IMG/VR virus record: IMGVR_UViG_3300017737_000096
Coordinates: 1 to 22,020 of that record
DNA length: 22,020 nucleotides
Source of the DNA: a virus
Reading direction: 5' to 3' (one strand)
The number at the start of each line of letters is the position of its first letter. The stretch's first letter is position 1. Shown piece after piece: positions 1 to 7,549 of this stretch. A model generated the notes under the pieces. The model searched no databases and was not told where the DNA came from. It worked only from the letters and a program-made list of their open reading frames with translations. The position numbers and the translations under genes were made by a program.

Positions 1-192
1 AGGGACTCCACTGCCGTGATCTGTTCCAGAAGACACATTTAGACTATCGTTTAAAACGGCAGCATTAGTTGCAAAAACCCACGCCTTCGCCAACCCCTGT
101 TCCAGAGACATAGTAGCAGTAGCACCAGCCGTTACGGTGATGTCGTTGGCGGTGGTCTTGCCAGTGAGGGTATCTACTTTTATCTCAGACAT
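1..192 (-). CDS. Tail-fibre-type protein, N-terminal part (cut by window edge)
   Basis: The ATG at 192 opens a frame that stays open to the window edge, giving 64 residues beginning MSEIKVDTLTGKT. The N-terminus (MSE, basic residue, DT, hydrophobic, T) matches the start of the next gene upstream (192-572), and both continue with a block reading AKA(W/F)VF, so the two are tandem paralogues. The start codon shares its A with the upstream TGA stop (TGATG), which favours translational coupling. Short fibre modules of this kind sit after the main tail fibre in marine phages as I recall them; the exact role (adhesin tip, fibre cap) is inferred. The C-terminus lies outside the window. Confidence 0.75.
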   Translation of the reverse strand, partial: MSEIKVDTLTGKTTANDITVTAGATATMSLEQGLAKAWVFATNAAVLNDSLNVSSGTDHGSGVP

Positions 193-572
193 CAGGCTAA
201 GTCTCCGTGAAAAACAACGCAATTACTGTGCATATCGATTAAAGTTCCAGTACCGAAATTTGTAGAACCATAACCTTTGGTTGTTATGTTAGGGGTATCC
301 AAACCATTGCTATCTTCTCTGTTGGTGAAAACAACGCGAACATAGCCTGATGTGCCTGTCATAGCATAATAAGCATCATCAAAAGCATTCGTTACTGCAA
401 TGTCAAAATTTCCTGTGGCACTATCTGTGATTGAACTAACGCCGAAACTACCCCTGTTAATGTTGTTGGCTTGGTCATAAAAAACAAAAGCCTTCGCAGC
501 ACTTTGCTTAGTCAGGGTAACTGGACTGGTGCCATTACTCGCTGTGATTGTGTCTGCTCTTAACTCGCTCAT
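192..572 (-). CDS. Short tail-fibre-associated protein
   Basis: 126 residues, beginning MSELRADTITASNG, followed by Ser/Thr/Gly/Asn-rich sequence with alternating hydrophobic residues typical of beta-structured fibre proteins. No transmembrane segment or catalytic motif is visible. The start ATG overlaps the upstream stop as ATGA (569-572) and the stop overlaps the next start as TGATG. Its opening resembles the partial gene at 1-192, pointing to duplication. Position after the main fibre gene suggests a distal fibre or receptor-binding role. This is inferred from context and composition rather than from a recognised domain. Confidence 0.75.
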   Translation of the reverse strand: MSELRADTITASNGTSPVTLTKQSAAKAFVFYDQANNINRGSFGVSSITDSATGNFDIAVTNAFDDAYYAMTGTSGYVRVVFTNREDSNGLDTPNITTKGYGSTNFGTGTLIDMHSNCVVFHGDLA

Positions 573-1033
573 GCTATCACCAGATTACCGCCGGATGTTA
601 CCGTCAGTGTTACCCCTGTTGCTACAGTCAATGGCCCAGCAGCCAGTGCGTTTTCATCTGCGTCAATGGTTGTATTGGTGTCTAGCTGCTTCTGATGCAC
701 ACGGAAGATGTCACCGCCGCCAGCGTTAATCTCACCATTCTCACCCTTGAAGGTACCGCCGCCGCCGCTGTTGGTTGATGTTACAAGGGCTTTACCTTGA
801 AAGTTTACATAGAAGTCATCAGTAGCAACAATGCTGCCTGTCATAGATAAGCTAGTGCCGTTTACAGTGTATGCAACAGTAGGTTCCTGACGGACATTGT
901 TTACAAAAACTTCTATTTCTGCAGCATTACCTACGGGATGGTCTAGCGTAAAGGACGTACCAGTGCCACCAGTCAAGTCCTGATAGGCCATTGCTGTGGT
1001 TTGTACTGCTGGTGATAAGCCAAGATAAGGCAT
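569..1033 (-). CDS. Tail-fibre protein
   Basis: 154 residues. The N-terminus (MPYLGLSP) is of a kind that opens many phage fibre proteins. The middle contains a beta-rich stretch around residues 30-75 with an EVFVNN motif and LSMTGSI, and the end reads ATGVTLTVTSGGNLVI, a repeat-like strand common at fibre C-termini. An AAGGG ribosome binding site lies about 10 bases before the ATG. An exact sigma70 consensus promoter overlaps this start codon, so transcripts from it would begin inside codon 3 or 4; the in-frame ATG at 991 could then serve as a second start. Function is inferred from composition and location in the fibre cluster. Confidence 0.75.
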   Translation of the reverse strand: MPYLGLSPAVQTTAMAYQDLTGGTGTSFTLDHPVGNAAEIEVFVNNVRQEPTVAYTVNGTSLSMTGSIVATDDFYVNFQGKALVTSTNSGGGGTFKGENGEINAGGGDIFRVHQKQLDTNTTIDADENALAAGPLTVATGVTLTVTSGGNLVIA

Positions 1034-1060
1034 TATACTCTATCCCTTACGTAATGTCAA
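1032..1060 (-). promoter_or_regulatory. Exact sigma70 consensus promoter overlapping the fibre start codon
   Basis: Minus strand: TTGACA at 1060-1055, a 17-base spacer, and TATAAT at 1037-1032. The -10 box overlaps the ATG at 1033 and the -35 box lies in the last codons of the upstream gene (Leu-Asp-Ile-Thr, stop). Predicted transcription start is near 1025. It would feed the distal part of the fibre cluster. The match is 12 of 12, but part of it is constrained by coding, so activity is inferred. Confidence 0.6.
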
Positions 1061-1391
1061 GATGGCTGAGAACAACATCTGCAGATGATGCTGTATCAGA
1101 TGTTACAGTAAGTGTATCACCCGGCTCCATAACAACCTTTTGGTCTCCACCAACCACAACTAAAGAACCACCAACTGGAATAGGTGCTGCTTTAACAAGG
1201 TGAACATTGTCAACTGCACCGCTAGTACGTCCAGAGCCATTCAGCTTTACGTCTACAGTGATTTGAGTTGTCACGATGTTAGCAATACTTAGTCCAATAA
1301 TGGTGGTTTCTGTGCTTGATGGACAGGTGTATATGGTAGCTGCACCAGTGCCTACTGCCGTATCTGTCTCACATAAAAAAGCGTTTGCCAT
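1047..1391 (-). CDS. Beta-sandwich virion protein of the fibre cluster
   Basis: 114 residues, beginning MANAFLCETDTAVG. Motifs include IIGLSIAN near residues 31-38, ITVDVKLNGS, PIPVGGSLVVVGGDQKVV and a closing EPGDTLTV...ADVVLSHLDI, an alternating-strand pattern typical of small phage structural proteins. A GGAG ribosome binding site lies 7 bases upstream of the ATG, and an exact extended -10 promoter precedes it. The overall strand order resembles the protein at 20073-20432, so the two may share a fold. I recognise this as a recurrent small protein near phage fibres but not a named family. A decoration, fibre-cap or baseplate role is possible. Confidence 0.75.
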   Translation of the reverse strand: MANAFLCETDTAVGTGAATIYTCPSSTETTIIGLSIANIVTTQITVDVKLNGSGRTSGAVDNVHLVKAAPIPVGGSLVVVGGDQKVVMEPGDTLTVTSDTASSADVVLSHLDIT

Positions 1392-1413
1392 ATTTTACTC
1401 CAAATGTACACTA

Positions 1414-1442
1414 ATTATACCATATTTGTAATGGTTTGTCAA
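1414..1442 (-). promoter_or_regulatory. Exact sigma70 promoter with extended -10
   Basis: Minus strand: TTGACA at 1442-1437, exactly 17 bases, then TATAAT at 1419-1414, preceded by TGG (extended -10 element). It sits in a 61-base gap between the main fibre and the 114-residue gene, one of the few real intergenic spaces here. Transcription would start near 1407 and give a short leader containing the GGAG site of the next gene. All 12 bases match consensus outside coding sequence, making this the best-supported promoter in the window. Confidence 0.85.
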
Positions 1443-1452
1443 GTACTTTTTA

Positions 1453-3234
1453 TTATCCTAATGCAATAGCTAGTGCAACTGCTGCACCATTTGCGAATGC
1501 CTGTGTAGACACGGTTCCTGATTCATCAGCAAATGTGAAGATTCTGTTTGATGTCGGGTCTGTAATTGCAAGAGTAGTTGTAACGCTATCTCCTGTTGTA
1601 GAACCGTCAAACACAATACCTGTGTCAGACAGATTACCGGCTGAACCCAAGCTACTATCTACGTATGCTTTAATAGACTGCTGTGTAGCAAGGGCAGTGT
1701 CGCTATTAGATGACAAATTATCTTGGTCAAGAATAGCTGTTACTGTTGAGCCACTAGCAAGTGTTAAATTACTGAACGTAGCTGCCGCTGCACTGTTAGC
1801 ACCAATTGTTGTGCCATCAATCTCACCACCAGCAATGTCTACTTTAGTAATGTCAACTTCACCAGTGCCGTTTGGTGTAGGTGCAATGTTACCATTAGTA
1901 TCTGTAGATGTAATGGCGTTACCATTTAAGTTTAGATTGTCTACCTGCAATTCTGTAATAGCACTACTTGCACCGATTGACACACCATCAATAGTTCCAC
2001 TATCAATATCAGCTTTAGAAATGTTTACTTCGCCAGTACCGTTTGGTGTTAAATTAATATTACCATTGGTATCTGTGCTGATAATAGTGTTACCGTCAAC
2101 ATTAATATTACCAATGGTTGCACCGCTACCATTTAGCTTCAAGCGTTCTGCTGCTGTAGCACCTGCTGACATAGTTTTGAATACCATGTCAAATTCTTCA
2201 GATGTAGGTGTCAAACCTGTAGCTACAGATTCAATAACGCCGCCTGTTTCAATTGTGCTTGCTGCAGTCTCAGTTGAAAACTCAACACCTACACCAATAC
2301 CCACAGCAGGTGTGCCTGTGCTTTTAGCTTGCAGCTTCAGTACATCTGTAACACCGTTGGTAGTAGCATTTTCTACATCAAGTAGAACACCGACATCAGC
2401 TTGGTGTGTAAGCGTTACCTCACCGTCAGCACCTAGATTAATAACAGCAGCATCAGAAGATAATGACACATCATCATTTACTACAAGGTCATCTGATACT
2501 GTAACACCTGTTGATGTAACTTCTAGCTTTGTTGCACCGCCCTGCTGTAATTTAAGACTGCCAGTGCCAGCGTCATTAATAATGCTATCACTTGCATTGT
2601 GAAATATTTCTAGGTCATTACCTGTACCAAATCTAATCTTATCATTGTCAATAAGGTCAATGCCTGTGCCAGCAGTAACATTACCGTTAGCTAGTATTTC
2701 ACTAAGTTCGTTAGCACCAGCTATTTGCCCATCAACATATGCTTTGATTGATTGTTGTGTAGCTAGTGACGTATCACTATTGGACACAAGATTGTCTTCA
2801 TCAAGGATAGCAGTGACTGTAGCACCGCTTGCCAGTGTCAAATTTGTACTTGCTGTAAGATTAGTAAACGTACCTGCTGCAGCAGAATTAGCACCAACGA
2901 TTGCCCCATCAATAGCACCTGCATCAATATCTACAGTGGGAAGATTAGCTGTGCCTTGAAGATGTAAGTCTTTAAACTTTAGTCCTGTTGTACCTATATC
3001 TAATGTGTTATTACTTTTTGGTTTAATGTCTGTAGTGCTTGCCACAAAATCTTGGGCAGGTCCAAGTACAGTAACAGGACCACCTTCACCAGATGTTCCG
3101 TCATGTGTATGACCACTGCTACTATTAAAGGCAGCTTCAATGGCATCATATTCACCATCGAAGTCAGCGGCGTTAATAATGTTACCATCAGCAATATTAT
3201 TGATGGTATCGGTTCTAGTGTAGCCTGTTCCCAT
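1453..3234 (-). CDS. Main tail fibre protein, repeat-rich
   Basis: 593 residues. Residues 1-53 contain an N-terminal attachment-like module: a DTINNIADGNIINAADFD segment, then GHTHDGTSGEGGP, which I recall from podovirus fibres that dock on the tail. The rest is Thr/Asn/Ser/Gly/Asp-rich with internal repeats: ATVTAILD...LATQQSIKAYVD at about 134-168 and 492-526, STDTNGNI...NGTGEV at about 383-417 and 440-474, and three IDG..IGA.SA segments. A NDLEIFHNASDSI motif near 206-219 is common in marine phage fibres. It presumably forms a trimeric fibre that binds the host surface. An AAGG site precedes the ATG and it follows the nozzle gene by 5 bases. No chaperone-like C-terminus is seen; shorter fibre genes follow. 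Confidence 0.85.
   Translation of the reverse strand: MGTGYTRTDTINNIADGNIINAADFDGEYDAIEAAFNSSSGHTHDGTSGEGGPVTVLGPAQDFVASTTDIKPKSNNTLDIGTTGLKFKDLHLQGTANLPTVDIDAGAIDGAIVGANSAAAGTFTNLTASTNLTLASGATVTAILDEDNLVSNSDTSLATQQSIKAYVDGQIAGANELSEILANGNVTAGTGIDLIDNDKIRFGTGNDLEIFHNASDSIINDAGTGSLKLQQGGATKLEVTSTGVTVSDDLVVNDDVSLSSDAAVINLGADGEVTLTHQADVGVLLDVENATTNGVTDVLKLQAKSTGTPAVGIGVGVEFSTETAASTIETGGVIESVATGLTPTSEEFDMVFKTMSAGATAAERLKLNGSGATIGNINVDGNTIISTDTNGNINLTPNGTGEVNISKADIDSGTIDGVSIGASSAITELQVDNLNLNGNAITSTDTNGNIAPTPNGTGEVDITKVDIAGGEIDGTTIGANSAAAATFSNLTLASGSTVTAILDQDNLSSNSDTALATQQSIKAYVDSSLGSAGNLSDTGIVFDGSTTGDSVTTTLAITDPTSNRIFTFADESGTVSTQAFANGAAVALAIALG
1657..1761 (-). repeat. Fibre repeat B, copy 2
   Basis: Encodes residues 492-526 of the fibre: LASGSTVTAILDQDN then LATQQSIKAYVD. 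It matches copy 1 at 2731-2835 at all but about four residues, while the two copies differ at many synonymous DNA positions, so the duplication is old or maintained by protein-level selection. Confidence 0.75.
1813..1917 (-). repeat. Fibre repeat C, copy 2
   Basis: Encodes residues 440-474 with the core STDTNGNI, PNGTGEV and an IDG end. It pairs with copy 1 at 1984-2088. The repeat reads like a module of a beta-helical or triple-stranded shaft. Confidence 0.7.
1984..2088 (-). repeat. Fibre repeat C, copy 1
   Basis: Encodes residues 383-417 with the core STDTNGNI, PNGTGEV and an IDG end. It pairs with copy 2 at 1813-1917, with about ten residue differences over 35 positions. Confidence 0.7.
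2731..2835 (-). repeat. Fibre repeat B, copy 1
   Basis: Encodes residues 134-168, LASGATVTAILDEDN then LATQQSIKAYVD. It is nearly identical in protein to copy 2 at 1657-1761, with about 325 residues of different sequence between the copies. Confidence 0.75.
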
Positions 3235-3239
3235 AGTTT

Positions 3240-5216
3240 TTACCTTCTATCGTTTAATCCATATTCAACTGTCAGTGCATCAATTGAGTATGGTGGGTTT
3301 TGGTCATTTGATTCAAACTGAAATGACACTGTAAATCCTGAACCAACAACTTGTGTCTGAAATAGTTTTAGTAGCTTTGTACCAAATCGTGTGACACCAA
3401 ATGTTCCGCTACCAAAGAAACCAACAGTACCCTGCGTGTTCAAGATGCTAATTGGTGCGGGTTGTATTGTACCCTGACTATCAAAGTCCAACTTCAAACT
3501 TACATCAAATGCGACACTACCTTGCGGGTCAGTATACAAAAACAGTTTGTAAAATGTCTTGCGTTTACGTGGGTCACTGATTGGCAAATGCGGTGTAGCA
3601 AAGGTAGTTTGAATATTCAAACCATCAAACGAGTTGCCACTTTCCATCTGGTATAAGTAGCCATCATCATTTGCAAATAGTATTACTTCTACGTTTTGGT
3701 TATAGTCACTATCCGCTACGTAAGCCCGTATGCCTCGTGTCTCTGCCCAAGCCATGCCCTCACCACCTTGAGGCGCAAACTGTGTTGCTAGTATACCTTG
3801 AGCATTTTCCTGCGTAATATTATTGTTATAACCAAGTATTCTATACTGTGATTTCTCACGAATTACACAACTTGTAAATGACGTGTTTGCAGAAATAAAA
3901 CCTGTCATTGTATTTTGGATTGTTTTAGATACAACAGCTAATCCAAAGTCACCTATTCTATCTGTTCCGCTAAGTAGTCTTAACCCGTCTGGGCCAAGAA
4001 ACATTACGTCACCACCTATTTCTTGTACAGTATCTGAATCAATACACCCAATGTCTACTGTAATTGGCTGCATTGAAAAGTCTGCAATAGTAGTGCCTGT
4101 TAGCTGGTGAATACTGTTTTCAGTAAAGATAATTAATTGTTGTCTAAACACAGTCAGTGCAGTAATTGTACCACCAACATTTATACTTCCTGAACCATTG
4201 GCTGCTGAAAAGTCTGTGTCTGTATATGGCGCAGTAAATGTTACTGTCGTACCTTTAGCAAAGAATAAATGGTTTTTAACTTCTGCTACAAAGGTTGCAC
4301 CAATTACATCTGTAGGTGCATCTAATAATACTGTAAACGTAGTATTGTCATAAAGTGCTGGTTCATTTAACCCATCAACAATTGCAATCTTTTCCGTGCC
4401 ATTAAAGTTATACTTAGCAAATCTAGTTTTGTTGGCATTTTCTCTGCTTGTTGATAAGAAAGTAATTACTGCATCATCTGCTGGACTACTTGCAAGTGCT
4501 GGGTTAATTGCTAATGTAGCACCGCCTGATGACACTGTTGCGTTTGCTGTGACTGTGTAAATTAAATCTACACCAGCAATTTTAAATGCGTCACCTGCTT
4601 GTGGTGCAGAATCCAAACCATCTATTATTAGACTGCTACCAGTTTGACTAGCACCATTTACAAGTGGTGTACCATAATCAGGCACGTTAATCTTTGTAAA
4701 GCCACTGCCACCAGTTTTAAATATGTCAGCATTTTTACAGACAACGGCACTGTCTTCCCATGCTGCAACACCTATAGCTAAATAATTAGATGTTGTTGTT
4801 TTAAAAGTTACAGCCGCTGCATTTGCAGGACTGCTGGCTAATGTAGTTGTAAGAGTTAATGTGGCTCTGTTATTTGTAGCATCGAATGTAACACCACCAG
4901 ATGCAATAGTATAAGTGCCAGTAACTCCTGCTATTTCTAATGTATCACCAGCAACTGGTGTAGTATGTATTGAAGCTACTATTAAGGTTGTACCGCTTTG
5001 ACTAGCACCGTGTACTACAGGTGCGCCATAAGGTGGAATAATAGCACTATCGTATTTATCATATCCTTCAATGCGTCTGTAACCACCCTCAACAGAAGGC
5101 TCAAAGTTACGTAGTATTCGTGCGCTTCCCGGTGCGTTTGTACCTTGCTGCAAAGGGGAAAGGTTTGTTATAAGACCACCACGAAACTCGACTGGATAGG
5201 TTTGCCATGCATCCAT
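3240..5216 (-). CDS. Tail nozzle / stem protein (tubular protein B-like)
   Basis: 658 residues. The N-terminus (PVEFRGGLITNLSPLQQG, then PGSARILRNFEPS and GGYRRIEGY) is the pattern I recall from podovirus nozzle proteins that extend the tail below the adaptor. Residues about 62-140 and 180-256 are two copies of an inserted Ala/Thr/Ser-rich domain. The central part contains FLGPDGLRLLSGTDRIGDFG, a propeller-like motif of these proteins. The C-terminal third (FYKLFLYTD, VSFQFESND) is beta-rich. An AAGAGG site lies 8 bases before the ATG. It sits between adaptor and fibre, the expected order. A T7 gp12-like role in the tail tube and fibre attachment is inferred; identity with a specific family is not proven here. 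Confidence 0.8.
   Translation of the reverse strand: MDAWQTYPVEFRGGLITNLSPLQQGTNAPGSARILRNFEPSVEGGYRRIEGYDKYDSAIIPPYGAPVVHGASQSGTTLIVASIHTTPVAGDTLEIAGVTGTYTIASGGVTFDATNNRATLTLTTTLASSPANAAAVTFKTTTSNYLAIGVAAWEDSAVVCKNADIFKTGGSGFTKINVPDYGTPLVNGASQTGSSLIIDGLDSAPQAGDAFKIAGVDLIYTVTANATVSSGGATLAINPALASSPADDAVITFLSTSRENANKTRFAKYNFNGTEKIAIVDGLNEPALYDNTTFTVLLDAPTDVIGATFVAEVKNHLFFAKGTTVTFTAPYTDTDFSAANGSGSINVGGTITALTVFRQQLIIFTENSIHQLTGTTIADFSMQPITVDIGCIDSDTVQEIGGDVMFLGPDGLRLLSGTDRIGDFGLAVVSKTIQNTMTGFISANTSFTSCVIREKSQYRILGYNNNITQENAQGILATQFAPQGGEGMAWAETRGIRAYVADSDYNQNVEVILFANDDGYLYQMESGNSFDGLNIQTTFATPHLPISDPRKRKTFYKLFLYTDPQGSVAFDVSLKLDFDSQGTIQPAPISILNTQGTVGFFGSGTFGVTRFGTKLLKLFQTQVVGSGFTVSFQFESNDQNPPYSIDALTVEYGLNDRR
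4449..4679 (-). repeat. Nozzle inserted domain, copy 2
   Basis: Encodes residues 180-256, beginning YGTPLVNGASQTG and ending LASSPADDAVITF. It is a diverged duplicate of the domain at 4797-5033, sharing YG.P.V.GASQ.G, AGD.(L/F).IAGV and LASSPA..A.(V/I)TF. Confidence 0.75.
4797..5033 (-). repeat. Nozzle inserted domain, copy 1
   Basis: Encodes residues 62-140, beginning PYGAPVVHGASQSG and ending LASSPANAAAVTF. It is tandem, with a roughly 40-residue linker, to the copy at 4449-4679. The sequence looks like a small beta-sandwich inserted into the nozzle core. Confidence 0.75.
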
Positions 5217-5228
5217 TGTGATAGCCTC

Positions 5229-5948
5229 TTAAATACCGAAGCCTGTACTTGCTCCGCCTGTAGCACCAGTAAGCATATACGACCTTACGTATGGTGTTCT
5301 ATTAATAAGTTGTGAACGCATATGCTTAATACCTTCGTCAAATTTTTCTTTCATTACCAATGCGTCTTGTGTGTTACCTCTAAAAAGATACCCGTAGTGC
5401 ATTGCACCATCTACAATAATATGTTGAAATCTTTCTGGTATTGTGGGAACGTCTGTCGCTGCAGACAAATCTGTTGGAAAGTTATAATATTCATAGACCA
5501 GTTCATAGGCTTTGTTTGGCTCTGGTGTCATAATAAATTTAAGGTCAGGTGCCTGTGCTACTTGGGTAGGCACACCCTGACCAAGAGATGAACTGTACTC
5601 TTGTTCTACATATCTATCTAAATAATCTTCGTATGCAATTTCAGTAAGTCGTGTGGTGGCGTTACCTAATGAGGTATTTTCTTTAATACGAAAAGACTTA
5701 AAATTAATAACTTTAGCATCTGTAGGAAATGCATAACGGCTAGTATTAGCTACTAAAGTTGTTTCTTGTGTGTTATGATTAAAAGGCCAAAAGTATTCTG
5801 ATTGATTTAAATATCTAATAGAGGCATTAACTGCATCTTTAGCTTGTGAGTAAAAGCCTGTAGCCGAAGCAAAATTAGCTGAACTGAGTTCTACCTCATT
5901 CAGCCTTCTGTTCACTGCATTTACTAAGCCAAGAAAATCATATGCCAT
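5229..5948 (-). CDS. Head-tail adaptor (tail tubular protein A-like)
   Basis: 239 residues. It starts MAYDFLGLVNAVNRRLNEVEL, a helical opening typical of podovirus adaptors that contact the portal, followed by SIRYLNQSEYFWPFNH and a beta-rich middle with TPEPNKAYELVYEYY. The C-terminal helices (IPERFQHIIVDGAMHYGYLFRGN..DALVMKEKFDEGIKHM) match the arrangement I know from gp11/gp4-like adaptors, and length is in the usual 190-250 range. An AAGGA site lies 6 bases upstream. It directly precedes the nozzle gene by 12 bases. The assignment rests on sequence pattern plus gene order. Confidence 0.8.
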   Translation of the reverse strand: MAYDFLGLVNAVNRRLNEVELSSANFASATGFYSQAKDAVNASIRYLNQSEYFWPFNHNTQETTLVANTSRYAFPTDAKVINFKSFRIKENTSLGNATTRLTEIAYEDYLDRYVEQEYSSSLGQGVPTQVAQAPDLKFIMTPEPNKAYELVYEYYNFPTDLSAATDVPTIPERFQHIIVDGAMHYGYLFRGNTQDALVMKEKFDEGIKHMRSQLINRTPYVRSYMLTGATGGASTGFGI

Positions 5949-5960
5949 GTTATGTCCTTA

Positions 5961-5994
5961 ATGAAAGTGAAGGGGCAAGTTGCCCTGCCCCCTC
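5961..5994 (-). terminator. Terminator-like hairpin after the decoration gene
   Basis: On the minus strand a 9-pair stem (arms at 5994-5986 and 5977-5969, one G-U pair, GC-rich) with an 8-base loop is followed by ACTTTCAT. The U tract is weak, so termination is probably partial. It lies in the 52-base gap after the decoration-like gene and before the adaptor, the place where a strong capsid transcript would be trimmed. Confidence 0.55.
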
Positions 5995-6000
5995 AACTAT

Positions 6001-6480
6001 TTAGGCAAGTGTGTCACGGTCTACTTCGTTAGCAGCCGTATCACCTTGGTCACTGATGTCCATCATTACAGCGTAAGCACGTAGCTTACCTGCTGTAAAT
6101 GACGCACCACTACCAGCCAATACAAAGTCAATTGTATCAGCAGTTGTAGATGGTGCTAATCCATCAATTGAAACCTGTGGAGCGTAAGCACCGTCAGTCG
6201 CACCATCAATGTCCAGTGCCGCAGCAAACTCATCGACATCACCACCAGTGAAGCCAAGAGCAGCAGTTGCATCTGTAGCCGTATTCATAGTTGCAGATTC
6301 TACAACTTGAAAACCTGCTGCCATGATTAGTGTGTTAGCAGGTACGGTAATTGCCTGAATAGTATCGCCGGGAGCAATGCTATTTGTAGTCAGGTCAATT
6401 GTCACATCAACATAGTACGGGTTACGTCCACGCTGTGAGTTCCCTGAAGCGGGATGAAGAAGTGCAGTAATGTTAGCCAT
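6001..6480 (-). CDS. Capsid decoration-like structural protein
   Basis: 159 residues, acidic, rich in Ala/Thr/Asp. It begins MANITALLHPASGNSQRGRN, followed by YYVDVTIDLTTNSIAPGDTI and PANTLIMAAGFQVVES, beta-strand patterns seen in small head proteins encoded right after capsid genes. A strong AAGGGGG ribosome binding site precedes the ATG and the gap to the capsid gene is 13 bases. The hairpin that follows suggests it is on the capsid transcript and made in similar amounts. A role as decoration protein on the outer capsid is inferred; a head-fibre or minor head protein is an alternative. Confidence 0.65.
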   Translation of the reverse strand: MANITALLHPASGNSQRGRNPYYVDVTIDLTTNSIAPGDTIQAITVPANTLIMAAGFQVVESATMNTATDATAALGFTGGDVDEFAAALDIDGATDGAYAPQVSIDGLAPSTTADTIDFVLAGSGASFTAGKLRAYAVMMDISDQGDTAANEVDRDTLA

Positions 6481-6493
6481 GTCTTATTCCCCC

Positions 6494-7549
6494 TTAAACC
6501 AAGTTAAACTTAGCGTTCACAAGTGCTTCTGGACGAAGAATCTTGCGACCGTACAAATGCATACCACGAACAATGTCAGCGAAGCTGTCAGGGTCACGAT
6601 ATGTCTCAGTCTTATTAATCTGCTCTGCAGTGGCTACAGCAGATGAATGTCCACCAACAATCACACCGTAGTTGGATGCGTTAGTACCACCAGTGGTATC
6701 TGAACCCGTTCCAATTGAAGGTAAGTTGTTTGAAACATACACTTGGAAGCCGTGCAAGTTATTGATTACCAGACCGTTTTGAAGGCCAGAACCACCAAAG
6801 TCTGAGTTCAAAAGTTTTGAATCTTCGTCCTTCAGTACTTCCATGAATACTGGGTCAATTACGAGCCAGCGGCCTTGAGTGTCCACATTTTGCTGGTCTA
6901 GCTTACGAGCCATGCGAGCAATAATCATGGTTGGATTAGCATTACCTGAACCCGGTACTGAAGAAGCACCCGGCAAGCGTGGCTGAATACCAATTGATGA
7001 ACCACCTGAACCGCCAAAGTCATCAGCTTCCAGCTTCATTGAAGACAGTAGTTCGTCTGTACCTGCAGTTGAAACAGCAACAGAACCATTTACAGTTGTA
7101 TTAACTGTGTCTGGTGCGCCGTGAATTGCAGACTGTTTGAAACCTGACAGGTAGCCAAGAACGTCTTGGTCAAACTGGTCAGCAAGGCGATACGCAGCAC
7201 GGTCGCTTGCCAGTGACTGGAAGTTTACGTGTGAGTGTGCCTCTTCAATGTCGTCAACCTTAAATGCAAAGTAGTTAGCTTTGTCAACTGTCAGATTGAA
7301 GTCTTCGTCATCAAGGTCTTGAGGAGTGATTGTAGTACCACGCTCATATGCCTTAACTGTAATCTCTGGTTCTTTGATGATTTTAACTGAATCGCCCATT
7401 GAAGCGATTTCACCAAAGTAATCAGAGTTGGTGATTGCCTCACAAACAGCGGCCTTGCGGAAAGCAAGTTGCACCTGTTTGGAGTAAATTACTGGTGAGA
7501 AATTACCATTAGGCAGGTTCCCATATCCAGCAGCGGAAGTAAAAGCCAT
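6494..7549 (-). CDS. Major capsid protein (HK97 fold)
   Basis: 351 residues from the chosen start. The sequence opens with MAFTSAAGYGNLPNGNFSPV, continues with a region rich in EITVKAYERGTTITPQDL (probable E-loop/P-domain) and ends with GRKILRPEALVNAKFNLV. Length and C-terminus fit podovirus capsid proteins of the HK97 fold. I start at 7549 rather than the ATG two codons upstream because the AGGAG site touches that first ATG but stands 6 bases from the second. It follows the scaffold gene and precedes the decoration-like gene. A near-consensus promoter 200 bases upstream and a hairpin downstream of the next gene suggest separate strong expression. Confidence 0.9.
   Translation of the reverse strand: MAFTSAAGYGNLPNGNFSPVIYSKQVQLAFRKAAVCEAITNSDYFGEIASMGDSVKIIKEPEITVKAYERGTTITPQDLDDEDFNLTVDKANYFAFKVDDIEEAHSHVNFQSLASDRAAYRLADQFDQDVLGYLSGFKQSAIHGAPDTVNTTVNGSVAVSTAGTDELLSSMKLEADDFGGSGGSSIGIQPRLPGASSVPGSGNANPTMIIARMARKLDQQNVDTQGRWLVIDPVFMEVLKDEDSKLLNSDFGGSGLQNGLVINNLHGFQVYVSNNLPSIGTGSDTTGGTNASNYGVIVGGHSSAVATAEQINKTETYRDPDSFADIVRGMHLYGRKILRPEALVNAKFNLV

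Noticed and set aside
401-406. TTGACA box inside the 126-residue fibre gene
   Set aside because: The best -10 at proper spacing is TTTGAT (4 of 6) within coding sequence, too weak to call.
1436-2602. 388-residue open frame on the plus strand
   Set aside because: It lies fully antisense to the fibre gene; its Ser/Val/Pro/Ala bias is the mirror of the fibre Thr/Asn/Gly codons, and it has no ribosome binding site or recognisable domain.
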